From contig NZ_CAJPUY010000023.1 in assembly GCF_905397275.1 (NCBI RefSeq), positions 1 through 64,000 of the forward strand: a stretch of DNA of 64,000 bases, written 5' to 3'. Source of the DNA: Cupriavidus yeoncheonensis (GTDB lineage Bacteria; Pseudomonadota; Gammaproteobacteria; Burkholderiales; Burkholderiaceae). Shown piece by piece: positions 34,254 through 43,300 of this stretch. The translations under genes and the position numbers were made by a program. Under the pieces are notes generated by a model, which was not told where the DNA came from, ran no database searches, and was given only the letters and a program-made list of their open reading frames with translations. Positions within the stretch are counted from its first letter, which is position 1; every line of letters starts with the position of its first letter.

Positions 34254-35261
34254 ATGAGCAAGAGGCTTACCAGTATCGACATTGCCCGCCTCGCGGGCGT
34301 GTCCCAGACCACTGTTTCCCGTGTTCTCCAAGATCTGCCGTCAGTAAAACCGGAAACCAAGGCTCGGGTCCTCAAGGTCATACAGGATCATGAATACTCC
34401 CCCAGTGCCGCAGCTCGCCAGATGAAAACCAGGCGCAGCGGCACGGTCGCGGTCGTCGTCGCAAGCCTGTCTAATCCGCTATACCCATTGCTGCTTCAGC
34501 TATTGGTGGAGCGCCTCGCGAGCCGCGGCTTCCGCACGACGGTTTGGGAACTGGACGGCGTCATGGACGATGCAACGGTGCGCGCGCTGGCGGAGAGTGC
34601 GACCGACGGCGTCATTTTTGCCGCCGCGCTCGATGAATCCAGAGAGCTGCTGACCAGGGTGGCGGCAGAAAAGCCGATCATCCTGATCAACCGATCCGTC
34701 GGTACCAATCTCTTCGATACGATTGTCAGCGACAACTACGCCGGTGGCCGACGCGTCTCAGAGTACTTCCTGACCGCGGGACGCAAGCATATCGGATTGA
34801 TTTCCGCAAAATCGAGCAAGAGTTCGAGAGCCAGCACGATTCGCGAACGCGAACGAGGGTTCATGGAAGGGCTCGGGGATGTGGCACTTGGACCGGCTTT
34901 CACACGTGCCGACGCGGCGGACTTCGGCTATGAATTCGGTTTCGACGCCATGCAGACGTTGCTGACCGACAGCCCCGAAGTGGACAGCGTGTTCTGCACC
35001 AATGACATCGTGGCAATCGGCGCACTGGATGCCGCCAAACGCTGCGGGCGGTCGGTGCCCGATGACATGTGGATCGTGGGTTATGACGATATTCCCATGG
35101 CCCGGTGGGAATGCATCGGGCTGAGCACCGTTCAGCAACCGCTGCCGGCGATGGTGGGGCAGGTGGTCGAGCGACTTGAGCGTCGCATGGCGGATCCCCT
35201 TCTGGCCCCGCAGACCTTTGTGATGCCGAACGACCTGGTGCTGCGCCGCACAACATCTTGA
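34254..35261 (+). CDS. LacI-family transcriptional regulator
   Basis: A 335-residue repressor-type protein. The N-terminal helix-turn-helix (about 5-55) reads TSIDIARLAGVSQTTVSRVL with a hinge near AARQMKTRRS; the rest is a periplasmic-binding-protein-like effector domain with CTNDIVAIGALDAAKR and the late VGYDDIPMARW. It stands 93 bases before the FAD-oxidoreductase gene on the same strand, and a good promoter with an overlapping partial palindrome lies between them, so it probably represses that operon until a sugar-acid-like ligand binds. Confidence 0.92.
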   Translation: MSKRLTSIDIARLAGVSQTTVSRVLQDLPSVKPETKARVLKVIQDHEYSPSAAARQMKTRRSGTVAVVVASLSNPLYPLLLQLLVERLASRGFRTTVWELDGVMDDATVRALAESATDGVIFAAALDESRELLTRVAAEKPIILINRSVGTNLFDTIVSDNYAGGRRVSEYFLTAGRKHIGLISAKSSKSSRASTIRERERGFMEGLGDVALGPAFTRADAADFGYEFGFDAMQTLLTDSPEVDSVFCTNDIVAIGALDAAKRCGRSVPDDMWIVGYDDIPMARWECIGLSTVQQPLPAMVGQVVERLERRMADPLLAPQTFVMPNDLVLRRTTS

Positions 35262-35263
35262 GA

Positions 35264-35305
35264 TTGATTCCGCAAAGCATCCGCCTATAATGACTACGTA
35301 ACCAT
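35264..35305 (+). promoter_or_regulatory. Sigma-70 promoter with candidate LacI-family operator
   Basis: TTGATT (35264-35269), a 16-base spacer and a perfect TATAAT (35286-35291) form a strong promoter for the oxidoreductase operon. Overlapping its downstream side is ATGACTACGTAACCAT (35290-35305), a partial palindrome centred on TACGTA. This placement fits repression by the LacI-family protein encoded just upstream. Confidence 0.6.
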
Positions 35306-35354
35306 TCGTGCTGATGCGGTTGGCTCGCGCCCACCGCAAATTTTTGGGGGAAAA

Positions 35355-36689
35355 ATGACTACGTATTCATTCGAGGCCATTGCCGAGCCACCGCGCTCGA
35401 CGCCGGTGGTCCGGACGGCAGATATCTGCGTGGTGGGCGGGGGCGCCGCCGGTGTGGCGGCAGCCATATCGGCAGCCCGTGCCGGTGCAAAGGTGCTGCT
35501 GCTGGAACGCGAGGGCTTCCTCGGCGGCACCTTGACCTCAGTCAGCCTGGGCAGCATCTGCGGTCTATATGCGGTCACGGAGTCGGAAGTCCGCCAGATC
35601 GTCGGCGGCTTCTGCAATGAGGTCATCGAACGCCTGCATGCTCTCGACGGGGTGGGCGAGCCAACGCGGTGGCTGGAGACGGCCTCGTTGCCGTATGACC
35701 TCTTCGCGATGAAGGTCGTGCTCGACCAACTCATCCGGGACGCCAGGGTCGAGGTGCTGTTTCATTCGATGGTCGTGGGTGTGGCCATGGATGGCCCGGA
35801 CGTCGATGCCGTGCTCATCGAAACCAAGCAAGGCCGCCTGGCGATCCGGGCCCGTGCATTCCTGGACTGCTCGGGCGATGCGGATGTCGTGAAGTTCGCC
35901 GGAGCACCGTTCGAAATCTCCACGGGTGATCTGCAGTTCCCGACCACAATGGTGCGCTTTGGCGGTGTCGATACCACGGTGCTCGGCAATCTGAGCCGGG
36001 CGGCGTTGCGCGAGTGTCTGGAACGCGCCGTGGAAGACGGCTACGACCTGCCCCGAACGGCCGGCGGTGTATTCGCGGAGCGGCCGGGTCTGGCGCATCT
36101 GAATATCACGAAGGTCGCGGTGGATGGCAAGTCTCCTGATCCGTTCGACGTCAGCGTGATGTCGCGGGCGGAGTTGGCCGGGCGGGAACAGGTTTGCCTG
36201 TATCTGCAGGCGTTCCGCAAATTCGTACCGGGCTTTGAATCGGCGTTCGTGATGGATACCGGCGCCGTGATCGGCGTGCGCGAGAGCCGGCGCACGGTCG
36301 GCAGCTATGTCCTGACCGATCAGGACGTGCTCGAAGGCGCGCGGTTCTCCGACGCTATTGCCTGCTGCGCCTGGCCAATGGAAGACCACGCGGCGGGCCG
36401 TGCCACCAAATGGATCTGGTTGCAGCCGGGCACGTACTTCCAGATTCCGCTGCGCTCGCTGACGCTTCCCGGCTTCGACAACCTGATGGTGGCGGGCCGC
36501 TGCGCATCGGCCACGCATGGCGCGCAGGCGTCGATCCGCGTCACCGCGCAGTGCTTTGCGATGGGCGAGGCGGCGGGCCATGCGGCTGCAGCCGCCGTGA
36601 CGCGGCAATGCAGCGTGCACAGCGTTCCCGTCACCGACATCCGGCAGGCCCTGGCCCGCAACGGCGCATTCCTTGGAGACGCGCAATGA
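35355..36689 (+). CDS. FAD-dependent oxidoreductase
   Basis: A 444-residue flavoprotein of the FAD_oxidored type (PF12831). The dinucleotide-binding loop is VVGGGAAGVAAAISAARAGA at about residues 26-45, followed by ELLLERE-like LLLEREGFLGGT, and the C-terminal flavin loop FDNLMVAGRCASATHGAQAS. The substrate is not known; its partner IlvD/Edd dehydratase (4-base overlap, ATGA) and Bug receptor suggest oxidation of an imported hydroxy- or sugar acid. The start at 35355 follows GGGGGAAAA. First gene of a LacI-controlled operon. Confidence 0.85.
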   Translation: MTTYSFEAIAEPPRSTPVVRTADICVVGGGAAGVAAAISAARAGAKVLLLEREGFLGGTLTSVSLGSICGLYAVTESEVRQIVGGFCNEVIERLHALDGVGEPTRWLETASLPYDLFAMKVVLDQLIRDARVEVLFHSMVVGVAMDGPDVDAVLIETKQGRLAIRARAFLDCSGDADVVKFAGAPFEISTGDLQFPTTMVRFGGVDTTVLGNLSRAALRECLERAVEDGYDLPRTAGGVFAERPGLAHLNITKVAVDGKSPDPFDVSVMSRAELAGREQVCLYLQAFRKFVPGFESAFVMDTGAVIGVRESRRTVGSYVLTDQDVLEGARFSDAIACCAWPMEDHAAGRATKWIWLQPGTYFQIPLRSLTLPGFDNLMVAGRCASATHGAQASIRVTAQCFAMGEAAGHAAAAAVTRQCSVHSVPVTDIRQALARNGAFLGDAQ

Positions 36690-38371
36690 CTTCACAGAAA
36701 TACCGTAGCAATTTCGTCCCCGGCACGACGCGCTGGGCGCTGCGCAAGGCGCAATGGCAGGCGCTTGGCCTCAGCGACGCGGACATGGAGAAGCCGAAGA
36801 TTGCCGTGGTCAACACGTCGTCGGAACTGTCGAGCTGTTTCAGTCACCTCGATGGAGTGGCCGTGCAGGTGAAGGCGGCGATCCGCGCGGCCGGTGGCGT
36901 GCCGTTCGAAGTGCGCACCGCCGCGCCGAGCGATTTCATCACCAGTGCGGGCAAGCAGGGGCGCTACATCCTGCCGTCGCGCGACCTGATCGTCAACGAC
37001 ATCGAAGTGCAGGTCGAGGGTGCGCAACTAGACGGCATGGTTTGCCTGGCATCGTGCGACAAGACCACCCCCGGCCAGATGATGGCCGCGGCGCGGCTGA
37101 ACATTCCGACGATCGTCGTGATCTGCGGCTACCAGGCCAGCGGCCAATACAAGGGCGAGCATGTCGATATCGAGGACGTGTTCGAGAAGGTCGGGATGCA
37201 TGTGACCGGGCAACTCTCGTTCGAGGATCTCGACGGCATGTGCAAGCGCGCGGTGCGCAGCCCGGGCGTTTGCGCCGGGTTGGGCACGGCCAACTCGATG
37301 CACATCGTCTGCGAGGCACTGGGCCTGACCCTGCCGGGCGCGAGCCCGGTGCTGGCGAATTCGCCGGCGATGGTGGAGCAGGCCAGGGCTGCGGGGGCGC
37401 GCATCGTCGAAATGGTCGAGGCAGGCCTGACCCCGCGCAGCATCCTGACCCCGGGGGCGTTCCGCAATGCCGTCAGGGTTGCGCTTGCGCTGTCCACGTC
37501 GATCAACGTTCTGCGCCATCTGCAGGGCGTTGCCGAGGAGGCGGGCACCGATGTCGATCTCTATGACCTGTTCGACCGCCTTGGGCGCGAAGTGCCGCTG
37601 CTGGCCACCGTCAAGCCAAATGGCCCCCATCGCACGGAAGAACTGGAAGCGGCGGGTGGCACACTGGCCACCATCAAGCGCCTGGCGCCGATGATCGAGC
37701 AGGATTGCCTGACCGTGTCCGGCAAGACCTGGAGTGCGATTCTGGATGCTTATGAGGCCCCGTCGCCATCCATCCTGCATACGCTCGACGATCCCGTTTC
37801 GACCAAACCGTCCCTGGTCATCCTGAAGGGATCGCTGGCGCCCGAGGGCAGTATCCTGAAACTAGGCAACGCTGGCGAAAAGGCGGAGCGCTTCCGTGGC
37901 AAGGCCATGGTGTTCCACTCGCAGGAGGAAGCCATTGCTGCGCTGGCGGACGGCAAGATCACCGCCGGCACCGTGGCCTGCCTGCGCGGCATGGGCCCGA
38001 TTGGCGGGCCGGGCGTAGCACTGGCTTCATCGTTCGTTGCAGCGGTGGAAGGCGCCGGGTTCAACGGCAAGGTGGCGGTCGTGACCGATGGCCAGTTGTC
38101 GGGCCTCAATCGCGGCGTGGCGGTCGGTCAGGTCTGCCCGGAAGCCGCCGCGGGAGGGCCGCTCGCGCTGGTTCAGGATGGCGACGATATCGAAATCGAT
38201 ATTCCCGGCCGGCAGATCAACCTGCTTGTCGATGAGCGCGAGATGGCCGCGCGGCAGGCCCGGGCGGTGCCGATCCTGGGCGCCACGGAGCAGGGCTGGC
38301 TGAACATCTATAGCAAGACAGTGAAGCCGCTGGCTCGTGGTGCGGTACTGATCCCGATCCATCCCCGTTGA
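36686..38371 (+). CDS. IlvD/Edd-family sugar-acid dehydratase
   Basis: A 561-residue iron-sulfur dehydratase. Cluster ligands are placed as in the family: cysteine in NTSSELSSCFSHLD, cysteine in CLASCDKTTPGQMMAA, and cysteine in SPGVCAGLGTANSM. The late Ser in TDGQLSGLNRG and the swivel domain are also present. Members act on dihydroxy acids, phosphogluconate or sugar acids such as xylonate and arabonate; the context (LacI regulator, oxidoreductase, Bug receptor) favours a sugar acid. The start at 36686 overlaps the oxidoreductase stop and follows TTGGAGAC; the frame extends to 36410 only as overlap. Confidence 0.88.
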   Translation: MTSQKYRSNFVPGTTRWALRKAQWQALGLSDADMEKPKIAVVNTSSELSSCFSHLDGVAVQVKAAIRAAGGVPFEVRTAAPSDFITSAGKQGRYILPSRDLIVNDIEVQVEGAQLDGMVCLASCDKTTPGQMMAAARLNIPTIVVICGYQASGQYKGEHVDIEDVFEKVGMHVTGQLSFEDLDGMCKRAVRSPGVCAGLGTANSMHIVCEALGLTLPGASPVLANSPAMVEQARAAGARIVEMVEAGLTPRSILTPGAFRNAVRVALALSTSINVLRHLQGVAEEAGTDVDLYDLFDRLGREVPLLATVKPNGPHRTEELEAAGGTLATIKRLAPMIEQDCLTVSGKTWSAILDAYEAPSPSILHTLDDPVSTKPSLVILKGSLAPEGSILKLGNAGEKAERFRGKAMVFHSQEEAIAALADGKITAGTVACLRGMGPIGGPGVALASSFVAAVEGAGFNGKVAVVTDGQLSGLNRGVAVGQVCPEAAAGGPLALVQDGDDIEIDIPGRQINLLVDEREMAARQARAVPILGATEQGWLNIYSKTVKPLARGAVLIPIHPR

Positions 38372-38389
38372 AGATTATCTGGAGGAGAC

Positions 38390-39364
38390 ATGAAAGCAAT
38401 TTTCAGAATTACCTGGCGTGCGGCCATCGTTGCTGCAATGCTGGCGTCCGGCATGGCCACGGCAGCGTACCCGGACAAGCCGGTACGTATCGTTGTGCCA
38501 TACCCGCCCGGCGGCGCATCCGATACCACTGCACGGGTGCTGAGCGAAAAGCTCAAGGAAGTCACCGGCGGCACCTTCGTGGTGGAAAACCGGCCTGGCG
38601 CGAACGGCAATATCGCTGCGGAAATGGTGGCGAAATCGCCGGCGGACGGCTACACGCTGCTGATGGCGAACGTCGGTCCGAACGCGATCAGCCAGGCCAT
38701 CTATCCGCACCTGAACTACGACGTCAACAAGAGCTTTGCGCCGATCGGCCAGACCACCACGGTGCCGATCGTGCTGGTTGCCGGCCCGAAGGTCAAGGCG
38801 ACGGACATCAAGGGCCTCGTGGCCGAAGTCAAGGCCAACCCCGGCAAGTACACCTTTGCCTCCGCCGGCAATGGTTCGTCGAACCACCTCGTTGGTGAAA
38901 TGTTCAAGTCGGGCCTGAAGCTCGACATGATGCATGTCCCGTACAAGGGGGACGGCCCGGCGATGACGGACGTGATGGCCGGTCAGGTCTCAATGATGTT
39001 CACCACGGCGGTTGCCGCGCGTCCGTACATTACGGGGGGCAAGCTCAGGCTGATTGCAGTGGCCAGCAAGAAGCGCGTGCCGGCATTTCCGAGTGCGCCA
39101 ACCATTAGCGAGACGGTGCTGCAGGGCTTTGATGCCTCCTCCTGGGGTGGTCTTGTTGCCCCGGCGGGAACCTCTCCGGAAGTTGTCAGGCAGCTCAACG
39201 CCGCGCTGGTCAAGGTGCTGGCCATGCCTGACGTGAAGGACAAGCTCGCGACCCTCGGTGCGGAAGTTGTAGTCAGCAAGCCCGAAGAGTTTGCCGGCTA
39301 TATCAGGAGCGAAACAGATAAGTGGGGTGCGGTCGCGAAGGCGGCCAATGTCGTGGCCGAATAA
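38390..39364 (+). CDS. Bug/TctC-type periplasmic receptor
   Basis: A 324-residue receptor with a Sec signal peptide (residues 1-25, SGMATA). Marks are VRIVVPYPPGGASDTTARVL, VENRPGANGNIAAE, and MHVPYKGDGPAMTD. It follows the dehydratase by 18 bases with a strong GGAGGAG ribosome site, so it is the third gene of the operon and probably binds the operon's substrate. No TctA/TctB membrane genes are nearby. The 256 bases to the convergent phaB gene hold one weak 7-bp hairpin (39391-39419) and nothing else I can support. Confidence 0.92.
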   Translation: MKAIFRITWRAAIVAAMLASGMATAAYPDKPVRIVVPYPPGGASDTTARVLSEKLKEVTGGTFVVENRPGANGNIAAEMVAKSPADGYTLLMANVGPNAISQAIYPHLNYDVNKSFAPIGQTTTVPIVLVAGPKVKATDIKGLVAEVKANPGKYTFASAGNGSSNHLVGEMFKSGLKLDMMHVPYKGDGPAMTDVMAGQVSMMFTTAVAARPYITGGKLRLIAVASKKRVPAFPSAPTISETVLQGFDASSWGGLVAPAGTSPEVVRQLNAALVKVLAMPDVKDKLATLGAEVVVSKPEEFAGYIRSETDKWGAVAKAANVVAE

Positions 39365-39620
39365 ACGCGATAGGGCAGCGCGCTGGATGGGCGGTGAGCG
39401 GCGGTACGCTGTTCACCGCATTCTTGCATCAGCGCCGGAATGACATTAGCGCGATGGCGACTCCAATTGGACGTCGGCCGTTGGAGCCTCTTCACCCTGC
39501 GACGATGGCTGACCCAGCTACACTGCACTCGATCTAGCCAGCGGTGCTGAAGCCTAGTGCCGGCACGCCCGGGCACGGTGGGTCGAGTCGAACGCGAGCG
39601 GGACGGCACCCGATCAGCCC

Positions 39621-40364
39621 TTACTGCATGTGCTGCCCGCCGTTGATGGCGATATTGGACCCGGTCACGTAGGCCGCTTCTTCCGAGCAAAGGTAGGCAA
39701 CCAGAGCTGCGACTTCTTCCGGTTTTCCGACGCGGCCGACTGGAATTTGCGGCAGGATCTTGGTCTCCATGATTTCCTTGGGCACGGCGTTGACCATCTT
39801 GGTGGCAAGGTAGCCTGGAGAAACGGTGTTGACCGTCACACCCTTCCTTGCCACTTCCAGCGCCAGCGACTTGGTGAAGCCGTGCATCCCGGCCTTGGCG
39901 GCCGCATAGTTGGTCTGGCCGAAGGCGCCCTTGGATGCGTTGACCGACGAGATATTGATGATGCGTCCCCAGCCGCGTTCGACCATGCCTTCGCAAAGCG
40001 GCTTGGTGAGATTGAATACCGAGTCGAGATTGGTCCGCATGACGGCATCCCAGTTCGGCTTGTCCATCTTCTTGAAGGCCATGTCGCGGGTAATGCCGGC
40101 GTTGTTCACCAGGATATCCACGCGACCTACGTCAGCCAGGATCCGCGCCGCGCAAGCCTGGCAGGCATCGTAGTCGGATACGTCAACCTCGTAGGCACGC
40201 ATCTCGCGGCCAGTGGCGGCCATCGCGGCAAGCCAGTCCCGAGCGTTGGCATTGCCCGGCGAGTGCGTCACCACCACGGCATAGCCTGCGTCGTGCAACC
40301 TGATGCTGATGGCTTCTCCCAGCCCGCCCATACCACCTGTTATTAGTGCGATTTTCTTTGTCAT
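39621..40364 (-). CDS. phaB: Acetoacetyl-CoA reductase, PhaB type
   Basis: A 247-residue short-chain reductase that makes (R)-3-hydroxybutyryl-CoA for polyhydroxyalkanoate synthesis. The NADPH loop is TGGMGGLGEAIS, and the catalytic Ser-Tyr-Lys lie in NISSVNASKG and TNYAAAKAG. INNAGITRD-like VNNAGITRDMAF, VNTVSPGYLATKMV and the end NGGQHMQ match PhaB well, including total length. The start at 40364 is preferred; the longer frame to 40448 adds unlike sequence. It follows the phasin gene on the same strand, separated by 266 bases with a hairpin. It is likely a paralogue of the one in a main pha operon. Confidence 0.9.
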   Translation of the reverse strand: MTKKIALITGGMGGLGEAISIRLHDAGYAVVVTHSPGNANARDWLAAMAATGREMRAYEVDVSDYDACQACAARILADVGRVDILVNNAGITRDMAFKKMDKPNWDAVMRTNLDSVFNLTKPLCEGMVERGWGRIINISSVNASKGAFGQTNYAAAKAGMHGFTKSLALEVARKGVTVNTVSPGYLATKMVNAVPKEIMETKILPQIPVGRVGKPEEVAALVAYLCSEEAAYVTGSNIAINGGQHMQ

Positions 40365-40475
40365 CCTGCTTGCTTCATGCTCGTAAAGTTGAAAGACCCC
40401 TGCCTTGCCGGGAAGGGCTCTTGCCCTGGTTGCCCCGAGCAAGCCCATTGCCCTCCCGCGGGAAAAGCGAAACCG

Positions 40476-40505
40476 AACCGGGCCGGATGAATTCCGGTCC
40501 CGGTT
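40476..40505 (-). terminator. Hairpin between phasin and phaB genes
   Basis: A 12-bp stem with one bulged base (AACCGGG+CCGGA with TCCGG+T+CCCGGTT, 5-base loop) lies 126 bases after the phasin stop and 112 bases before the phaB start. It may end most phasin transcripts, letting the two genes differ in level. The tail reads CGGTTTCGCTTTT on the minus strand, moderately T-rich. Confidence 0.5.
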
Positions 40506-40630
40506 TTGATGCTTATGCGGGAAAGTTGGCGTCGCGGTGCGGCAAGCCAGGAGGGTTGATGCCCCTGGCCTGCAAGCCTGCGATCTCTGTTCGGCGCGCT
40601 GGCCTGGCCTGCATTGCCAGCGCTATGCCG

Positions 40631-41188
40631 TTACTGCTTGGAAGCGCGGGGCGCTGCCTGCTGTGCCGCGCCGGAGGCGGCTGCGGCCGTCGTGGCAAAG
40701 TTGGCCTTGGCGATTTCAGCCGTCTGCTTTGCCGCGTTCTGGAACGACTGATAGGTGCTGCTGGCGGCTGCTACGCTCGATTGCAGCAGCGCGGTGATCG
40801 CTTCGGAACCGGCCGGCGCGCTCTTCACGAAGGTGTCGACAAAGGCTTGCGCATTGCGGTTGTGCTGCTCGTACTGGGCCTCGACTGCCTTGCTCAGTTC
40901 CGCCTGGGTGCTCGATGCGATCTCGTACACATGGCGTGCATACGCAACCGCCTTCTCCGCGGCAGGCTGGGCCGGATTGCCCTTCACGGCGAGCACTTCA
41001 CGCAGGTCCTTTCCGGCCAGCACCGCTTCGACATTGTCCTGCCCGTCAGCAAGCGCCGTCCTGACGGCTTGCAGATTCAGCTCGGTCAATTTCTGGAAGC
41101 CGTCAAACGCCAAGTTCGTCAGCGCGAACAGATGGCGTAGATTGGCATTTTGCGCTGCAGCAAACTGATCCGGCATAAAAGGGGACAT
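40631..41188 (-). CDS. phaP: Phasin (PHA granule-associated protein)
   Basis: A 185-residue phasin (PF09361), coating polyhydroxyalkanoate granules. It is alpha-helical with no signal peptide: residues 1-110 include FALTNLAFDGFQKLTELNLQ and AVLAGKDLREVLAV, both hallmark; the end is an alanine-rich tail (AAAASGAAQQAAPRASKQ). AGGAGA lies 6 bases before the ATG at 41188, deciding that start over 41284. Its AT-rich upstream region (about 41300-41425) is typical of phasin promoters. Confidence 0.92.
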   Translation of the reverse strand: MSPFMPDQFAAAQNANLRHLFALTNLAFDGFQKLTELNLQAVRTALADGQDNVEAVLAGKDLREVLAVKGNPAQPAAEKAVAYARHVYEIASSTQAELSKAVEAQYEQHNRNAQAFVDTFVKSAPAGSEAITALLQSSVAAASSTYQSFQNAAKQTAEIAKANFATTAAAASGAAQQAAPRASKQ

Positions 41189-41770
41189 GCGTAATCTCCT
41201 GTGGATTGATGAACCGGGCGCTTGAAAAATATGATGCAAAGGGCGCACGGCAAGGTGCGAATTCCAGATTGGCAGCGCCGCCAATCCTGTGGCGCACCAT
41301 CCGAGTGCAAATTCTAGAGTGTTTCTTCTAATTCGATCCCTAGGTACATACCCAAAAAGTCTTTAAACACAGACAACAAAAGTGCTGTAACAGTCATATT
41401 TATTACATATGCTTACGCAGAAATGTTGCGGTGCGAAGTGAATGTGGGCGCTCATCACGCTGGCAGGCCCGGCTACGCGCAATTGACGAAACATCGGGGC
41501 GTGCAATCAAGCTAGACGCGTGTGGCTCGCGTTCTTCGGCGTGGCAGTTCTCCACGGTGGCAAACGAACTGCCACTGACCGCGTTTCATCTCAGCAACGG
41601 GGTCGCGCGGTTCTCGCCGCGCAGGTCGACGCATCGGCTTCCCCCTGTTGAGGAAAGCACATCCAACTACTGGCTTCTAGTCAGTTGCGAATATAGGAAG
41701 TTGCCCGACACCGTGATTTGGTTTTTCGATCTAAAACACGAACATGGCAACACTTGAAAGAGGTGAGCAG
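41189..41770. other. 582-base intergenic region, AT-rich part upstream of phasin
   Basis: From about 41310 to 41425 the base composition drops well below the window average (for example TCATATTTATTACATATGC), and this is where the phasin promoter and any PhaR site should be. I cannot name a PhaR site by eye. An open frame at 41431-41757 (108 codons) has no ribosome site or family look and I do not count it as a gene. Confidence 0.45.
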
Positions 41771-41995
41771 ATGTCGACAAAGATTATCCGGGTCCTGCTG
41801 ACGGAGGAATCACGGTGGGCCGTAGAAGCTGACGACACCCTTGGCACACGCGTCATTTATCCATCCCGCGGCGCAGCCATTGCTGCGGGTGTGCGCATGG
41901 CCATGGCGGAGGATGCGGCTCTGCTGATCCATGGCGTCGATGAAGAGCCAAGCGCTCTTGATTTTAGCGACTGCATTACGCCGTTAGCCTTTTAA
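41771..41995 (+). CDS. Small DUF2188-like protein
   Basis: A 74-residue soluble protein. IIRVLLTEESRWAVEADDT resembles the start of DUF2188 proteins (short beta-alpha-beta, with a WAV strand), and ALLIHGVDE matches their LxIHGRDG strand, but the charged tail is changed. GAGGTGAG lies just before the ATG at 41771, preferred over the in-frame ATG at 41744. A clearer DUF2188 gene follows 86 bases downstream, so the pair may be diverged duplicates. Function unknown. Confidence 0.6.
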   Translation: MSTKIIRVLLTEESRWAVEADDTLGTRVIYPSRGAAIAAGVRMAMAEDAALLIHGVDEEPSALDFSDCITPLAF

Positions 41996-42081
41996 TCGTT
42001 GCCCAAGGCAGGGTGTAGCAGGCATGCCCGCAAGCATCAAGGCGGGCTCACGTTTCTCTCCACCAACTTCAGGAGACAGCC

Positions 42082-42312
42082 ATGGTAGGCCACAACGTTC
42101 ATGTCGTGCCGGCCGGGGACCGCTGGGCCGTCGTGGCGGACGGCGGACACGGCCGCGAAACATTCCGCACACAGGAGGAGGCGGTCGCCTCCGGCACTGA
42201 GAAGGCCAGGCAGAGGGAGGTCGACCTGTTCGTCCACGGCCGCGACGGCCAGACTCGCGCGCGAAATTCGTATGGACAAGACCCGCACAACATCCGAGGC
42301 CGACCCATGTGA
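42082..42312 (+). CDS. DUF2188 protein
   Basis: A 76-residue protein matching DUF2188 (PF09954): NVHVVPAGDRWAVVADG, a central FRTQEEAVASGTEKARQ helix, and DLFVHGRDGQTRARNSYGQD. The family is small, soluble and of unknown function, often found in stress- or redox-linked sets. A ribosome site AGGAGACAGCC precedes the ATG. Its upstream partner at 41771 has a similar plan. Confidence 0.8.
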   Translation: MVGHNVHVVPAGDRWAVVADGGHGRETFRTQEEAVASGTEKARQREVDLFVHGRDGQTRARNSYGQDPHNIRGRPM

Positions 42313-42466
42313 CGGTGGCCGGTTGCCCGACCGGTTGAATCCACAGCCGAAGGCGGCCGCTGTGTGACGGGTCGGGCAGGCAGCAACTGGCCGCCAGGAC
42401 ATGGCCGGAGGGCAGGGGGCGATTACGAGCGGGCTTTTTAGTTTCTGCCTTCAGCGCGTTGATATT

Positions 42467-42934
42467 TCAGGGAAGCATATGGGTATCCCCGGCGGCCTGC
42501 GGCGGCAACTTGACTACCAGCGATTTGAAATCGCCGCTGGTTGCGATCGAACCCGCGTGCGCGACTCCCTTTGGAATGACAATCAGGTCGCCCGGGCCGA
42601 CCTCGCGCTGTTCGCTGCCCAGCCAGAACGTGCCCTTTCCTGAAATGACATACTGGATCTCGTCAGCGCTGGTGTGGTAGTGCTTTGGAACGTTGCCCGA
42701 TTGCACTCCAATGGTCCCTTGTGGTGTCGCCACCAGCCCTTTCGTACGTAGCGTGCCCATATTGGGAACCTGCGGTCCGATATCTTCATTGCGCATGGCG
42801 ACCAGGTTGATGATCTGCGGTGCCAATGTGGTGCGAGGGGTTTGCGCGTGGGCCGGTGGCAGTCCCGTACGGGCTGCAAGGTAGCCACAGGCAAATGCGA
42901 TCGGGACAGCGGCAAGAACGACAAAGCGATGCAT
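42467..42934 (-). CDS. Exported cupin-domain protein
   Basis: A 155-residue periplasmic cupin. A signal peptide (hydrophobic VVLAAVPIAFACGYLA, cleavage near PPAHA) is followed by one cupin barrel: metal ligands in PKHYHTSADEIQYVISGKG (HxH and E) and the second motif GDLIVIPKGVAHAG. Small secreted cupins of this kind are mostly uncharacterised. The start at 42934 has GAGGAG 6 bases upstream; the ATG six bases earlier has no spacing for a ribosome site. The gene stands alone. Confidence 0.82.
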   Translation of the reverse strand: MHRFVVLAAVPIAFACGYLAARTGLPPAHAQTPRTTLAPQIINLVAMRNEDIGPQVPNMGTLRTKGLVATPQGTIGVQSGNVPKHYHTSADEIQYVISGKGTFWLGSEQREVGPGDLIVIPKGVAHAGSIATSGDFKSLVVKLPPQAAGDTHMLP

Positions 42935-43300
42935 ATTCATCTCCTCTTCATTGGCCTGCGAGCATTGGATCGCTACGACGCTTAGTGCGCGCGATAGACT
43001 GGATTGTCTCACCACGATCCGCGCCCAGAATTGAGCTGGCTATGTTTGGTCAGTATGTTTTTCGCGTGCGTTGCTGCGCGTCCTCCTGTCGCGCTGCCGG
43101 CACCCCGCTGGGCTAGCACTATCCCTTAGTGTCCCCTTTTGTCAAATTTCTGTCCCACCATGTCAAATCGCCCGGCGGCGAGTTCGCATACTGCCAGCGC
43201 ACCGTCGGCATGGGGAGTGAGGAGGGCTGGCGGGCATCCGACAAGAACATGGCAACCGCCAGCGGGCCGCGCGCCGGCCCGTTCCGGAGACACATCAATT
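42935..43300. other. Divergent intergenic region with TGTCAAAT direct repeats
   Basis: Between the cupin and the Spinster-type MFS gene. TGTCAAAT occurs at 43140-43147 and 43161-43168, 21 bases apart, i.e. on the same DNA face. It could be a regulator site for the MFS gene, whose start is 133 bases downstream. No gene seen. Confidence 0.35.

Noticed and set aside
41431..41757. A 108-codon open frame upstream of the DUF2188-like gene
   Set aside because: No ribosome site, no signal peptide, and a composition unlike the neighbours; part of it overlaps the start of the next gene.
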